The translations under genes were made by a program, and so were the position numbers. The notes beneath the pieces are model-generated. The model did no database searches. It worked only from the letters and a program-made list of their open reading frames with translations, and was not told the origin of the DNA. A stretch of DNA of 64,000 nt from Meandrina meandrites (Eukaryota > Cnidaria > Anthozoa > Scleractinia > Meandrinidae): the NCBI GenBank assembly GCA_963693305.1, contig OY855915.1, positions 18,045,222-18,109,221 of the forward strand, read 5' to 3'. Of this stretch, positions 38,076 to 50,200 are shown one piece after another (the first letter of the stretch is position 1; each line of letters begins with the position of its first letter).

Positions 38076-38366
38076 GTGGCAGGCGCGATGGTTAGTGCGC
38101 TGGACTCCGGATCGGGCGGTCCGGGTTCGAGCCCTGGCCGGGGCACTGCGTTGTGTTCTTGGGCAAGATACTTTACTCTCATAGTGCCTCTCTCCACCCA
38201 GGTGTATAAATGGGTACCGGCGAATTTATTGCTGGGGGTAACCCTGCGATGGACTAGCATCCCGTCCAGGGGGGAGTAGCAATACTCCTAGTCGCTTCAT
38301 GCTACGGAAACCGGGATAAGCTCCGGCCTGATGGGCCACTAGGCTCGTATACAGACTTTACCTTAC
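38076..38366 (+). mobile_element. SINE family B, best-preserved copy, 13-bp TSD
   Basis: The tRNA-like head has A-box region GCGATGGTTAGTGCGCTGG and B-box GGTTCGAGCCC. The body includes CTTGGGCAAGATAC, ATAAATGGGTACCGG, CCTGCGATGGACTAG and the tail CTTTACCTTAC. The flanks are CTACCATGCTCTT at 38063-38075 and 38367-38379, a perfect 13-bp duplication, so this is a fairly recent insertion. Confidence 0.9.
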
Positions 38367-38924
38367 CTACCATGCTCTTTAGATTTTGAGGATGAAATTT
38401 GAAATCAGCGGATATGCCAATGTGTTTCAAGACTCTGAGGAACATGATTGAAATGCGGCATTATTTGATTTAGGATCATTTAGTAAAGAGTTTTGACCGA
38501 GACAAACAGAGCGTGAATTGAAGAGGTTTTTTCTTTATTTTTAGCAAGAATGTCTCGTATTATCAGGCAGTCAGGCAACGAAAATTTTACTCTGAATTTG
38601 GCGTTTTGTACGCTAAGCAACATATACTTTCAAAAGTACAACCGTTACAAATTTTTGACAATTATTTATATATTGCTATAAAAGGGACATGCAGCCTACA
38701 CGGGGAAAATTGATCTCCAGCGAGCCGTAGCTTAATATTACGTTTCAGGGCGGTTGTAGTTCCTGTGGGAACAAAGTCTCCTTATGGTGGAGGCCAGTTT
38801 TGCCATACGCTAGGATGTCAAAATGATCCCATTTGATGCTGTGACCAGTGGTAGTCGGATATGATCAGCAATAGCTAATGGATGATCATGTTTAGTGAGG
38901 ACTACGTCACGGGGATATTAATTG

Positions 38925-39310
38925 CGGAACCATCGTTCAAAACTATTCTGAAATTAGTGGTGGGCAACTTAATCCATGAAAAATATCATCTTTGAACATC
39001 TAAAGGAAGATAAAACCCTAATTTGCGGAGTGAATTCAAACCACGGCTTAAAATATCGATTTCTTAAAGACGCGCGGAAACAACTTGAAAAGTTAAGCCT
39101 CAATTTTTCAGCACGATGAGACGCTTGTTAACAGTTTCAGTTCTTTAATATAGCGATTGTTAATAACAATGGACAAGAGAAAATGAGGGAACAGAGAGTC
39201 CCCTCATTATCTCTTGCAATGGACCATTATTTTAATTAAGGCTTCATAAAACACAAATATATATTTTGGCTGTTCAAAAATCTGTTAAAATCAGTGACAA
39301 AGCCACTTTA
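38925..39310. repeat. Dispersed repeat of about 380 bp, copy 2 (inverted)
   Basis: The reverse complement of the repeat at 32950: it starts ACGTCACGGGGATATT and ends CTGTTCAAAAATCTG and GTGACAAAGCCAC. Confidence 0.75.
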
Positions 39311-39902
39311 AAATATTCAATTTTTCAAAATGAAGTCTTCGTTTTGTTTTGCGTGTGCAAATAATGAACGCTACGTATACATATTGTAACTTTTGAACGC
39401 TGTTCACGAATTTGACTGTAATAAAAATAATTACAACATGAACACGTTTTCCCAAAGAAGGTTCTAGAAAGTTCAGTAAAGAAATGTAAATTGGATTTCT
39501 TGCCATGTTGACAGTTTGAACTAAAATTATATAAAAACTACTGATGTACATTAAATTTTGCCGAAGATCATACGAGTTAAATTTCAAAGTCAGGTAATTT
39601 TCCCTAAAATTATACGGCTAAACAACAGAATGACTGAAAAAAGGCAGATCCTCTCCTAACACTTCACAGCACAAATAAACTAAAAAAAATGTACGAGTAA
39701 AAAAATTGTAAAGTAATAAGCAAGTTAGATTGATTTTCCAATCGTTGCCGTGCCGTACAGTAAATCATTTGCGGAATGGAAGACATTGCATGCTTCATGT
39801 TTATTTTCGCTCAAAGCAATTAACATTACGATCGTGAACATTTGAACAATTTAAATCTTTTGATACGATCAAGGGTTTTCCTTTGTTTCTGCTTGAACCG
39901 AC

Positions 39903-39945
39903 ACGGGGGGGGGGGGGGGGGGGAGGGGGGGGGGGAGGGGGAGAG
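39903..39945. repeat. Interrupted poly-G run
   Basis: G homopolymers broken by single A residues. Assembly length is uncertain. Confidence 0.8.
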
Positions 39946-40718
39946 AAATGATGCGTATTTCTAGCGGCTACGGTGTTTATTTCAAATCCCAAATTTTCCC
40001 GCTACACCACCAATGACGGGTCACATATATTGGTGTAAGTTCCCGGGGAATTAGCTATAGCGCCTATATTATACATCCGTTTTGAAATCACTGGTGATCC
40101 TTGCAATCTGATTAGAATCGCACTATTTTTTTGCTCCAAATCGCATTCTCAAATTATCTTTTTCCCAGCCAACAAGTGCGTCTGCGGAGAAGATCACCCC
40201 ATGCCTGTCAAATTCTTTTTCTTACAGAATTTTTCGCTACCATCCAGGAAATGCTTGACTAAAATAAGACAGCACGAGCAATGTGAAAGTTACAGAGAAC
40301 ATTTTACAGAATAGATCTTAAGAGTTGTGCTGTTGTTGAAAATTTAATTCGTTCGACGAAGGTGTAATAACATCGTTACTAAATGTATGAAAAGGTCATC
40401 AAAATGAGTAAGGTTTGGTTGAACAATCGGACTGAAAATTCCCAATAGATTAGCGAACCCAAAACTACTATTTCCAGGAAGAACGCTTCCAAAAAGTGGG
40501 TTTTAATTTTTATCTTATTATTGTATCGACACCCGTGGATACTTCAAACAAATTGCTAGGTAACACCGTTGGAAGTTGAAAATATGTCAGACGAATGTAG
40601 GAACAATGTGCTCAGAAAATACGAATGAAACCAAGTTTTATCGAGATATCAGTTGATTGAAGTTCGAAGTTAATCAAGTTACAAATCAACCTTGTTCCCA
40701 GGGTCCCTCTCTTCTGAC

Positions 40719-40755
40719 CCCCCCCCCCCCCCAGTGCCACCTCCCCCCCCCCCCA
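40719..40755. repeat. Interrupted poly-C run
   Basis: Two C homopolymers separated by AGTGCCACCT. Confidence 0.8.
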
Positions 40756-40895
40756 AACAGGTACCGCAGACGGTAGAAAACACAAACAAATAACCTAAAT
40801 ATCGTAGATTACATCAACTTGACCGTTATAGCCAAGCAAACCGCGAACCTTTTTTAAAAACTCGCTAAATTTATGCACAAACGACGAAGACACTA

Positions 40896-41117
40896 GAGAG
40901 CTTGAGCACAGACGTCTTTGAGCCAAGGACGACAGCCGGAAATGGAACCTTCTCGTCTGTAGCACTCATTGTCAGCTTATTGTTAAAAAAAATTAAAGTT
41001 GTAAGTGCTAAAATGAAAGCTTTCTAACTTATTTTTGGAGGTAAAAGTTCGCCAAAACCTTAAACATTCGCCTTCCGGTTGCAGTCCGTGGCGCAAAAAC
41101 GTCTGTGCTAAGCTCTC
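40896..41117. mobile_element. TA-flanked MITE, 222 bp
   Basis: The inverted ends are GAGAGCTTGAGCACAGACGT / ACGTCTGTGCTAAGCTCTC. TA lies at 40894-40895 and 41118-41119. No coding content. Confidence 0.8.
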
Positions 41118-42119
41118 TACTTTCCCTGCTTCCCTGTGGACCGAGTTAAAAATAATTAGCATGTAACTTTAATGTACAACGGCGAAAATGTTGCAATGCG
41201 GACTGGGTACAGGACAATCATTTGCTGACATTTGCCAGCCAATTGAAACGCCATCTGAAGCAAGCCTAATTGTTACAATTTATGCAGTGCTTAGCCACGT
41301 TAAATGCTTGTTTGCATATCCCCGAAGCCGCGCTCTGTTACTTCCTACGTTCACCGGGACGCAGTGTTGACGCAAATCCGCTATGAGTTATTGACTGAAA
41401 ACAGGGAATTCAAGCCGGCTTTACTGACAATAGGAAACCAAGAATTACTGGATATCTACAGTAAGTAACTTTAAGTAACAGCTCCTGGATTTTCTCTTAA
41501 TTTATGAATTATGCTATTATATAACCATTAGCCGGATAAGATGTTTGGTTTAAGTTATGACGCATCCTTGGCATAAAGCTTGGTATGAGAGCCTAAAAAC
41601 TCCTATTTGGCATTCAGCGGAATAGCTTATGTAGTAGTTCAGCTGCTGTCCTTCGGAACAATAAATACTTAACATAGAATTCAAATAAATGGAACCTTGC
41701 ATTTCACGGAATCAATTAGCATTAAACCGGCCCAATGAAACAAATGTCACGTTTCGCCTGTACTAATTGTGTAAAAGTAACTTAAAAAATAAGCGGCTAT
41801 CTACAGTTGTCATCCAAAATCCTAGCTTTGAAGGCAGGAGTTTTTCAATCATGATTGCGAAAATCATTTTAACTGTTACTGTCGATATAAAATTCAAATT
41901 CAACTCAGACGTATGTAAGTTCGTGAAGTGCAATTCTTTTGCGGTTGAAGAAGTTCCCACGGCAACCAGCGAAAATAAATTCATGTTCTTAGACGTGGCG
42001 CTTGACTAGCTTGTGAATAAAAATGCTTTTTGTATTATATATATATGCAGGAGCTTAGCAGTATCATGAACAATTCTTTTCTAGAGCGTTGGCTTTTCCA
42101 AAAAGGTATATTTTAGGTA

Positions 42120-42205
42120 TACCGTAATGATTCCATTATAAGGCTCCTTCCAATAAGAGCCCCCTTCTAAAAGGAGCGCGCTCCTCATTGAGTGCCCCTT
42201 TGTTG
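42120..42205. repeat. Fragment with AAGGCTCC/AAGAGCCCCC motifs
   Basis: GTAATGATTCCATTATAAGG and following motifs resemble the ends of the GGGCGCTTATT element at 47135. It is a short relic only. Confidence 0.4.
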
Positions 42206-42319
42206 TAGTGTTTACGAGAGATATTATAAAGTAAAGTCAATGAATTAGGTGTAACACTTGCGTAAGATAGTTACGCAACGCTTGTCCCAAAGCGGAGCCT
42301 TGTATAGTAAATGTGGATT

Positions 42320-42665
42320 TGTCCGCGGATTTTAACATGCAGACTTTTGAACAGCCAAAATATATATTTGTGTCGTAGGAAACCTAAAAATAATGGTCTA
42401 TTTTTATTAACAATTGCTGTATTAAAGCACTGAAACTGTTAAGGATGGCTAGGATGGAAATGGATTGCATCTTGAAAAAAAAAACTTTTCAAGTTGTTTC
42501 CGCGCGTCTTCAAAAAATCGACATTTATAGCTGTGGTTTTATTTATCACCGTTAATTAAGGTTATATCTTCCTTTAGATGTCCAAAGATAATGATTTTCA
42601 TGGGTTAAGTTGCCTGCCACTAATTTCAGAATAGTTCAGACCAAAAATCCACAAAATCCCTGTGA
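42320..42665. repeat. Dispersed repeat of about 380 bp, copy 3
   Basis: It has the same order of blocks as at 32950 (TTTTGAACAGCCAAAATATA, TTTTCAAGTTGTTTCC, CATGGGTTAAGTTGCC, CACAAAATCCCTGTGACC). Confidence 0.75.
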
Positions 42666-44164
42666 CCTTGGTGTGTAACTTAGGTTTAGTAAGTGTACAT
42701 TCAGTAAACTTCGATGGGCCTCAAACGAAGCTGAGTGATTGATCCGCGGTAAGACACAAGACCCTTCAGAGCCCCCCCCCTCTCCCCCAGTGAGAAAGTG
42801 GAATTCAGGACGTCGACTTAGAATAGACTAATAAGACGAGAGAATAGTATAATGCGGTCTGCTTTATTTAGTTCTCATCTGAACGTAAAATGGTATTCTG
42901 GCTTGATGGTACCGTTCTTGATGTGTAATATCTTATGTTGTTCCGGAAAGCGCCCCCTCTCCAATACCATCTCCTTCGAGGTAAGCACCTTGAATGTCCG
43001 GCTAGCGTATCCGAAAAGATACACTCTTCTTAGCGTTTAAAAATAAGGCTTTTAATCGCAAAAAAGACACTAATAACGTAAAAACGTTGTTCCGACACCT
43101 ATAGTAAAATTTTCACGTTGGGTGCCCCTGAATAAAGAAGCAGAGTATTATACACTCTCCTTACTGGTCTTTAAGGTGGGGGTCATCGTCAATTTGAGTG
43201 AAATTTTAAGAGGTTTAAAAAAGGGATAGTTAAGAAAGAAAATTATTTTTGGAATACCAACAGACAGTTGACTCCCACGTAAGAGCACCCCAGGACTGTT
43301 TTGTTGCCCATCGACTATTTTTTTTAGCTTCAAATTCTAATTTTAAAACTACATAAATCTGCAATAGTTATTTCTTTTAAATTTTGCTAATCCTTCGACG
43401 TTCGAGAAAAACTATATCTTCCCAAACATAACCAAACATCTACCCCACAACATAGACTCATGGGATGAGAAGAGAGCTTTTGAATTTCTTGAAACGTGAA
43501 CGAGATATTTCATTTAAAACCCAAGTTTTCTGCGGCGGAAAAATAGTGGTGACAAAGGCGGAGAGGAATGGGTTAGCTTTCGTCAGTTTTGTGGTACTCA
43601 ATATACCAGATTCCATAGCAGGTTCCATCGCGGATTCCAGGGGCTGGATTCCGGATTCCAAATACATTGGATTGAGGTCTGCAATGAATAATAATAATAA
43701 TAATATTTTGTCGGCTTTATTTTATGAAAGAATCAGAAAATAGGTGTTCTATAGATGCTTTTCTGTTGATTTCTTGCGTGACGCTGGCTGAGTAACCGCG
43801 CATGTAAATCAAAATTGGCGCATGGCCTGGGACTAATTGTTCGACCTTGCTCGAATATTCTAAAATGCGAAGGAAAATAATTTTCATTTCTATGGATACT
43901 TCTTTTTGAAAATGTTTTGCGTAATACCCAGCGCCGTTCCAGCCAACAACCACGAATACATTGTTTTTGCTGCTGTTTGATCGAAGGAGTTTCAAAATGT
44001 CCAAGATGTTCGCAGAACTTTGACGACGACTTTGAAAGAACTTTAGTTTACAAACAATTGATGTGTGCAAGATACGAAGTCACGAAAACGCCGGTACTCC
44101 ACTTCGGCTTAACTGCAGAATATCAGCTACTTTGTTTCTCAGTGGACAAAGATAGCGACTGTTG
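42666..44164. other. Upstream region of the SLC35D gene, no supported exon
   Basis: Open frames exist on both strands (notably 117 codons on the minus strand, 44070-43717) but match nothing I recognise. An AAT trinucleotide run lies at 43686-43703. Confidence 0.4.
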
Positions 44165-44170
44165 TATATA
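44165..44170 (+). promoter_or_regulatory. Possible TATA box of the SLC35D gene
   Basis: TATATA 74 bases before the first in-frame ATG at 44244. If used, the leader would be about 50 bases. An alternative is an upstream non-coding exon, because TTACACAG at 44235-44242 could be a splice acceptor. Confidence 0.3.
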
Positions 44171-44243
44171 GCAAGACATTCTGCACCTGAAACGCCCTTT
44201 ATTTTTATCACCAAACTGACCGTGTTTCTTGGATTACACAGGC

Positions 44244-47200
44244 ATGCCTGGTCGGGAAAATGGACGCCGATATTTCATTTATGATTTGTCAACTGCTTTG
44301 GAAGAACTTCGCTTCACTAAAGCATTTGGACCGGGCATCTTGGCGGCGTTATTTTACGGGATAGTTTCGGGATCGATGTCATTCGTTAACAAGGTAAGGA
44401 ATTGTTGTGTTTAATGTTAAAAAAGATGTTATTACCGTATAAAAATATAAGCTTAGGTGGGATCAAAAATCGAACATTTGTTATATTGCAATATTGCACA
44501 GCAGATTTTAGTCGATCAATACAATTAGTGACACGTCACCTACGTTGGCAAGGCTTTAAGGTGGTGTTTTATACTCGACGTTTATCCTTTTCAAATAGAG
44601 TAAATTCTTGGTACGGGTGTAGCCAACAAAAATTCTTGAGAAAGACAAAATAAAAACATTACTACATGTAAGTGACAAGTGAGTTTGTCGCCTTTAAACT
44701 TTTTCACAGTTGGCAAAATGAACATTTTAAAAACTCACCCTATATGATGAAAATAGATTGCACATTTGAAAGAAAAACAAAAGTCTATATAATGTGCCTT
44801 TTTCTTTCCAAGTTTGTGTTTTTCTGAGTGAAGACTCCTCACTAAATAACATTTGACAATTTTACTGTGAAGGTGTTAATAATGAAAACAACAGAATGCC
44901 ATGAATAACAGGTAATAATAAAAATAATAATATTGATATTTAAACAGGGCGACCCTTCAGTCGCAGGACTGTTATCAACGGGGGCCCTGTATAACATAAT
45001 AGCCATGGAAACAATACTCCACAGATTATGCGTAACTGCATTGAAATCGATATAATGAACATTGAGTCTTCTACTCTCTGTAGGGGTCTTGGGTTGTGAC
45101 CCCCTATTATATTTGCATAATTTTAAATACACATTTAATATAGGCAAGTAATTAGGATGGGAATTATTTGAAGTACACATTTTCGTGTTTCTGTCTGCTA
45201 TCTTGCATTTGCTTGTTTTATTGGTAATCCTTTATATTTGCGGTTTTCAATAACCTGTGAACTTTGAAATTTAAACCTTAAGCAACGGTTTGTTTTTCTC
45301 TGCCACCAATTGTCTGAGTGAGCAAACCTCACAGGAAGCAGAAGTTCACTGCAGCCGGGTCAAAAGGTCACATCTGTCGGTTGTGTTTCTGTTTTTAAAG
45401 GTTTGTTGGCTGTCGCTATAATGTGATTGACGGCACCGAAAAACGCAATTGTTAGTTAGATTTTGAACTCCAGAGTTCACATGGTATTGCAAGGCGCAAC
45501 AATGCCTAGTTTTGTTTAAAATTTTATTCCAGGAATTTGTTTATTGTATTCCATACTTTGTTTAAAATTTTATCTTGTTATTTATTGTACGGTTGTCATT
45601 TATGTACAGTGAGAATACCATGAGCACTTTTTTATTATACTTTGAAAAAGAACGTATACTATGTAGCTGTCAAATTATTTGCAAAAACAAACCAATTGGT
45701 TCCATTACTGTCCATTTGCGTATATTTCTTGCAGTTTGAGCTCTCATTTAATGGCTTTAAGCAGAAATTTACTTATAAATTAAAGTTTAAATAATTCTAT
45801 TTATTGTTAATGGTGATTGAAGGTGAAGCTAAAAATAAAGATTGATTGATATATTGAAAAAAAAAATCCAGTCCTCTGAAATATTATGGCCTGTTGTCAA
45901 TTTTCGATTCTTGCACAAGGATCGTTGCAGTCTGAGAACTGTTCTTGTTGCCTTTCTCTTCTGGTTCCCTTCCCTGTTCTCGTCAGTTTGATCCTCCACC
46001 CCACATCAGCCCCTAAACCCGCAATGGACCAGCATCCCATCCAGGGGGGGTTAAAAAGGTTAAGTCTGCATACGAGCCTAGTGGCCCATCAGTAGCATAA
46101 AGCGACTAGGAGTATTTCTAGTTCCCCCTGGATGAGATGCTAGTCCATCAGAGGGTAACCCCCAGCATTAAACTGTGCCGGTACCCAAAGGCATTTATAC
46201 ACCTGGGTGGAGATAGGCACTGTGGGAGAAAAATGTCTTGCCTAAAAACACAACACAATGACCCCGGCTTGATCCCGGACCGCTTGATTTGTAGTCCAGC
46301 ACACTAGCCTGCTATAAGCTATAGGCAGTGCGTCCACATCTAGGGAGTTACAGCGGATTCAGGTTGAGCGTTTTATTGTCTCAGTTGTCGCGTTCCTTGT
46401 CATGATTGATCGATTTTGTTGCAAGGCATTACTAGGTGGGAATGACAATGTTCTGCCTGTGAAAGCATGTTGTGGTTTTCCCAGACAGAACGTTGTCATT
46501 TCCGCCTAGCAATGTCTGTCATTTTGCCTCGCAATGCAATCGATTCAACCGTGACAACGAATGCGACAACTGAGACCGTTAAATGCTCAACCTGAATCCG
46601 CTGTACTGCTATTCATTTCATATAACCACAACTGGACTATCAGTCTTATACGTCCTGATGATTCCAGTACCTTACCAGGCCATGCAAGATATTTCTAAAG
46701 GAACTGTGTTCCAGTGCTGCTCAGTGTAACATCCTCATACTATTCATATCTGTAACAAAATTCTTGATTTGATTGGTTCTGCGCATGCCCATTTGTTGCG
46801 TTATTGACATGTGATCATGTGCGTGTCCAGTTACAGGTATCCAATTTGATTTTGTTCAAATTGGATACCTGTATTTGGAGACCTACACCATTTGCACATC
46901 AATCACATGCACTTGGATGGGTTCTTTCCTGCTGTTTTCAAACTGTTTGTAAAACTGATTGAATATACCTTTGACTTTTTTAGGTTCTCAAGGACTTCCT
47001 AACCTCCAAATGTGAAATTGATACAATTAATTAGTACCAGTAATATTGGATCTCGTGTCGTACAATTCAGGGAGTAATCTTGCTTTTAATTTCAAATTTT
47101 GAAATTACTTGCGTGGTTACCTTAATGATTTGATTTAGCCCCCGGGGCGCTTATTTACTTTTGGCACCTCAAAGGAGGGCGCTTATTCAAGACAGCCCTG

Positions 47201-50200
47201 GTGCTTATTCGGGACAGGGCGCTTATTTAATTTTTTGAGAAACAACCAAAATGTTCAAAACAAAACTTTAATAAATATTAAAATAACTAACAATAACAGA
47301 AATTGTAGCAGTAACAAATTGTTGAACGTTCATTTACTTTTAAGAGAATTGTTCATTTTAGCAGTAAATATATACATGTATGGTACGGTCAATGTTCATG
47401 AGTTTATCTATTCAACGTCGATGACTTCAGTGTCATAGGGGCGCTTATAAGAATGGGGGCGTTTATTAGAATGAGGGCACTTATTGGAATAGGGGCGCTT
47501 ATTGACGAAAACACATTCGAAGGGGGGCGCTTATTCGGAAGGGGGCGCTTATTGGAAGGAGGGCGCTAAATCGAATCATTACAGTACTCCCTAAATTGTA
47601 CTCCACTCAGTCCAGTTACTATTATTAATCATGATAAATATTCCAACTATTAATGTTCTATTATTAAATTATTTTCAGATTGTGTTGACATCATACACAT
47701 TTCACTTTCCAAATGTTTTGATGTTAGCGCAAGTGATCGTATTGTCGATAGTGCTTGAAGCTGGAAGACTATTAGGGTACTTCAGTATACCAAAGTACAC
47801 TTTAGAAAGGTACGCAAATATTTTTATGAATGTCTGATAGGTATGTTCTTAGTGTAATGTGATTAATGTAGAGCAGCAAGTAATCAAAGACAAACAAAAA
47901 AGTAACCAAAGACACCACACCCAAATCTGATTTGATAATAATATGCACATCACGTACATTAACCGTTGTGTACCGCCAAGACAACTCAAATCTCAGACAT
48001 CTATTGGGGCTGGATCAGATTGGATCATAGGATTGAGTTTGGAAAAATAATTCTAATGTTTTTTAAAGCCATCAACAGTTATATCAGTATACTACAAGTT
48101 GCCACAATAGCTGATTCCTCTTTTGGCTAAACTACTTATTTTATGGGTTATGTTACAAGGCTGTGCTCTAAAAAAATTTTCAAGGAGTCCAAAGGTTCCA
48201 AACTATGAGATCCAGGGTGCCCAGCATAAAGCTTATATGAAAGAAATAAGAATATCTGGTCGCCCGAAGGCAAAAGTTAGTCGCCTGAGGCATCCGGGCC
48301 CCCTTAGAGCACAGCCCTGTGTTATTATTTTAATAAATAATGAAGATGGTAAATTTTAAGCTCGGTAAATAAGTGATACAGATGAAATGTCCATTTGTCA
48401 TGAGCGTGGGACAAAGAAAAAAATCTGAGTCCCTGATGGGAATCGAATGCATGGCCTCCCAGATAGTGGTTGGGTGGGCTTGGTCACATGTGACAGATGC
48501 CCTGCATACTGTTAGGAACAGCAATGTCAAAAGCATCAGGTGTAATTGTAAATAATGAAGATGGTAAATTTTGATGATATTTGTTTGTTTTGAATGAAGA
48601 AGTGTTCTCAAGTCAAATAATTACTCAGAAAATAAGATTTCTGTGCCCTGCAATTGGAATCAAACCCATGACCTTCCAGATATTGATTGAATGCTTCTTC
48701 ATTTGTGTCACTTTATGATTCAAGTTGCCATGTCACTAAGTTATTGTTTGTTTGTTTTCCCACAGAGGGAAGAAGTTTTTTATTCCATCAGTATGTTTTG
48801 GCCTTCACACAACAATGGCTCTGCAAGCCCTTGATCATTTGAGTATACCAATGTGAGTCCATTTAACAGTTGTGATATTTAACAATTATTCGCCAAGGGC
48901 GAAGTGAATCTCGGTGAATATTCGGGATTATTTGCCGAGATTCATGGAGCCTGAGGCAAATAATTGTTTTAGTCTAATTTTCAGAGGTGAATATCAAGAA
49001 CTACAAAATGAAGAACTAAAAAGCGGAAACAACAAACACAAGCTTGCTTGCAAATGTGTAAACAAGGGTAATTAATCGTAAATCAGAATTTACACTTTGT
49101 AAATGCGAAATTTACACTTAAGTTTAAGCAATAAAATGGAACAAAACAAACACTAAGAAAAATACTCCAGATTTGGAGTGATTTCTTCAGAATGAACGAA
49201 AATTTCATTTAGCAAATGCTGCTATGTTTACTTGCCTGGATGGCAAATGGCGTGGCTGAGTAACCAAGCCCTGAAATGCTATATTCACCTCCTAGTGAGG
49301 TGAATATAGCGTCATAAAGTAGAGCTTTTCCACTAATCAAAATGTTCCATTCTTATATTCACCTCTCAGTGGAAATTATAATTATAATTTATTATTTTTT
49401 GAATAACTAATTGTTCTGAAAAACATTTAAGAATAAAGCCCCGGCCAAACGAGGATTGGAGATAATTAATGAGAGTTGACTTGTATGGAACTCAGTATAA
49501 TGAAGGGTCAAGCTAAGGTACATTAAAAATATCATTCTTTTACAAGGTTTTGTTACATTGGGAGTATTTTCCACATATCAGATTTAACTACTACTAGGGT
49601 GAAGACTATTGTTCATTATATAGAGGTTCCACTGTAGATCAAGTGTTCAGGGATTGAGGTCACTGTGTTGTGTTCTTGGGCAAGATACTTTACTCTCACA
49701 GTACCCCTCTCCATCCAGATGTATAAATGGGTATCAGTGAATTGTTGGGGCAACCTGACAAAGTGCTACAGAGTAACCTGTGATGTCATAGCAATTCCCA
49801 TCAAAGGGGTGCAACGTTGCTAGCTACTTTATTCTACAGAAAACTGGAGTTATCTGTCTGTCTGATAAGCTACCGGTATCTGTGCTTGGAAAATGCATCT
49901 TGAACCTTCTCTTACTATTAAGGAGGCTCGCAATGGTTTCCAGCACTTTTCTGGCAGTTCTTAAACTTTGATGGGTCAGTACTACAAATCGTTATTAGTT
50001 GCTGCTACAATAATGATATCAAACAAATTTCCAGTGATTGCTGAACAAGTTGTAGCCATTTTCATGATGTCATTGGTTACCATAGCAACAGTTTAGCCTG
50101 TGAAAAACTCCCTTAATTTTACGTTAAAGTGGTTATAACTCAAAAACGAGCTCGGCGACCCCCCATTTTTAGTATTGAATAATAATAAGCATGTTAAGAT

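Noticed and set aside
43717..44070. Minus-strand 117-codon open frame upstream of the SLC35D gene
   Set aside because: No recognised family and no clear exon partner. A plus-strand frame overlaps it. Kept only as a note because it is fairly long.
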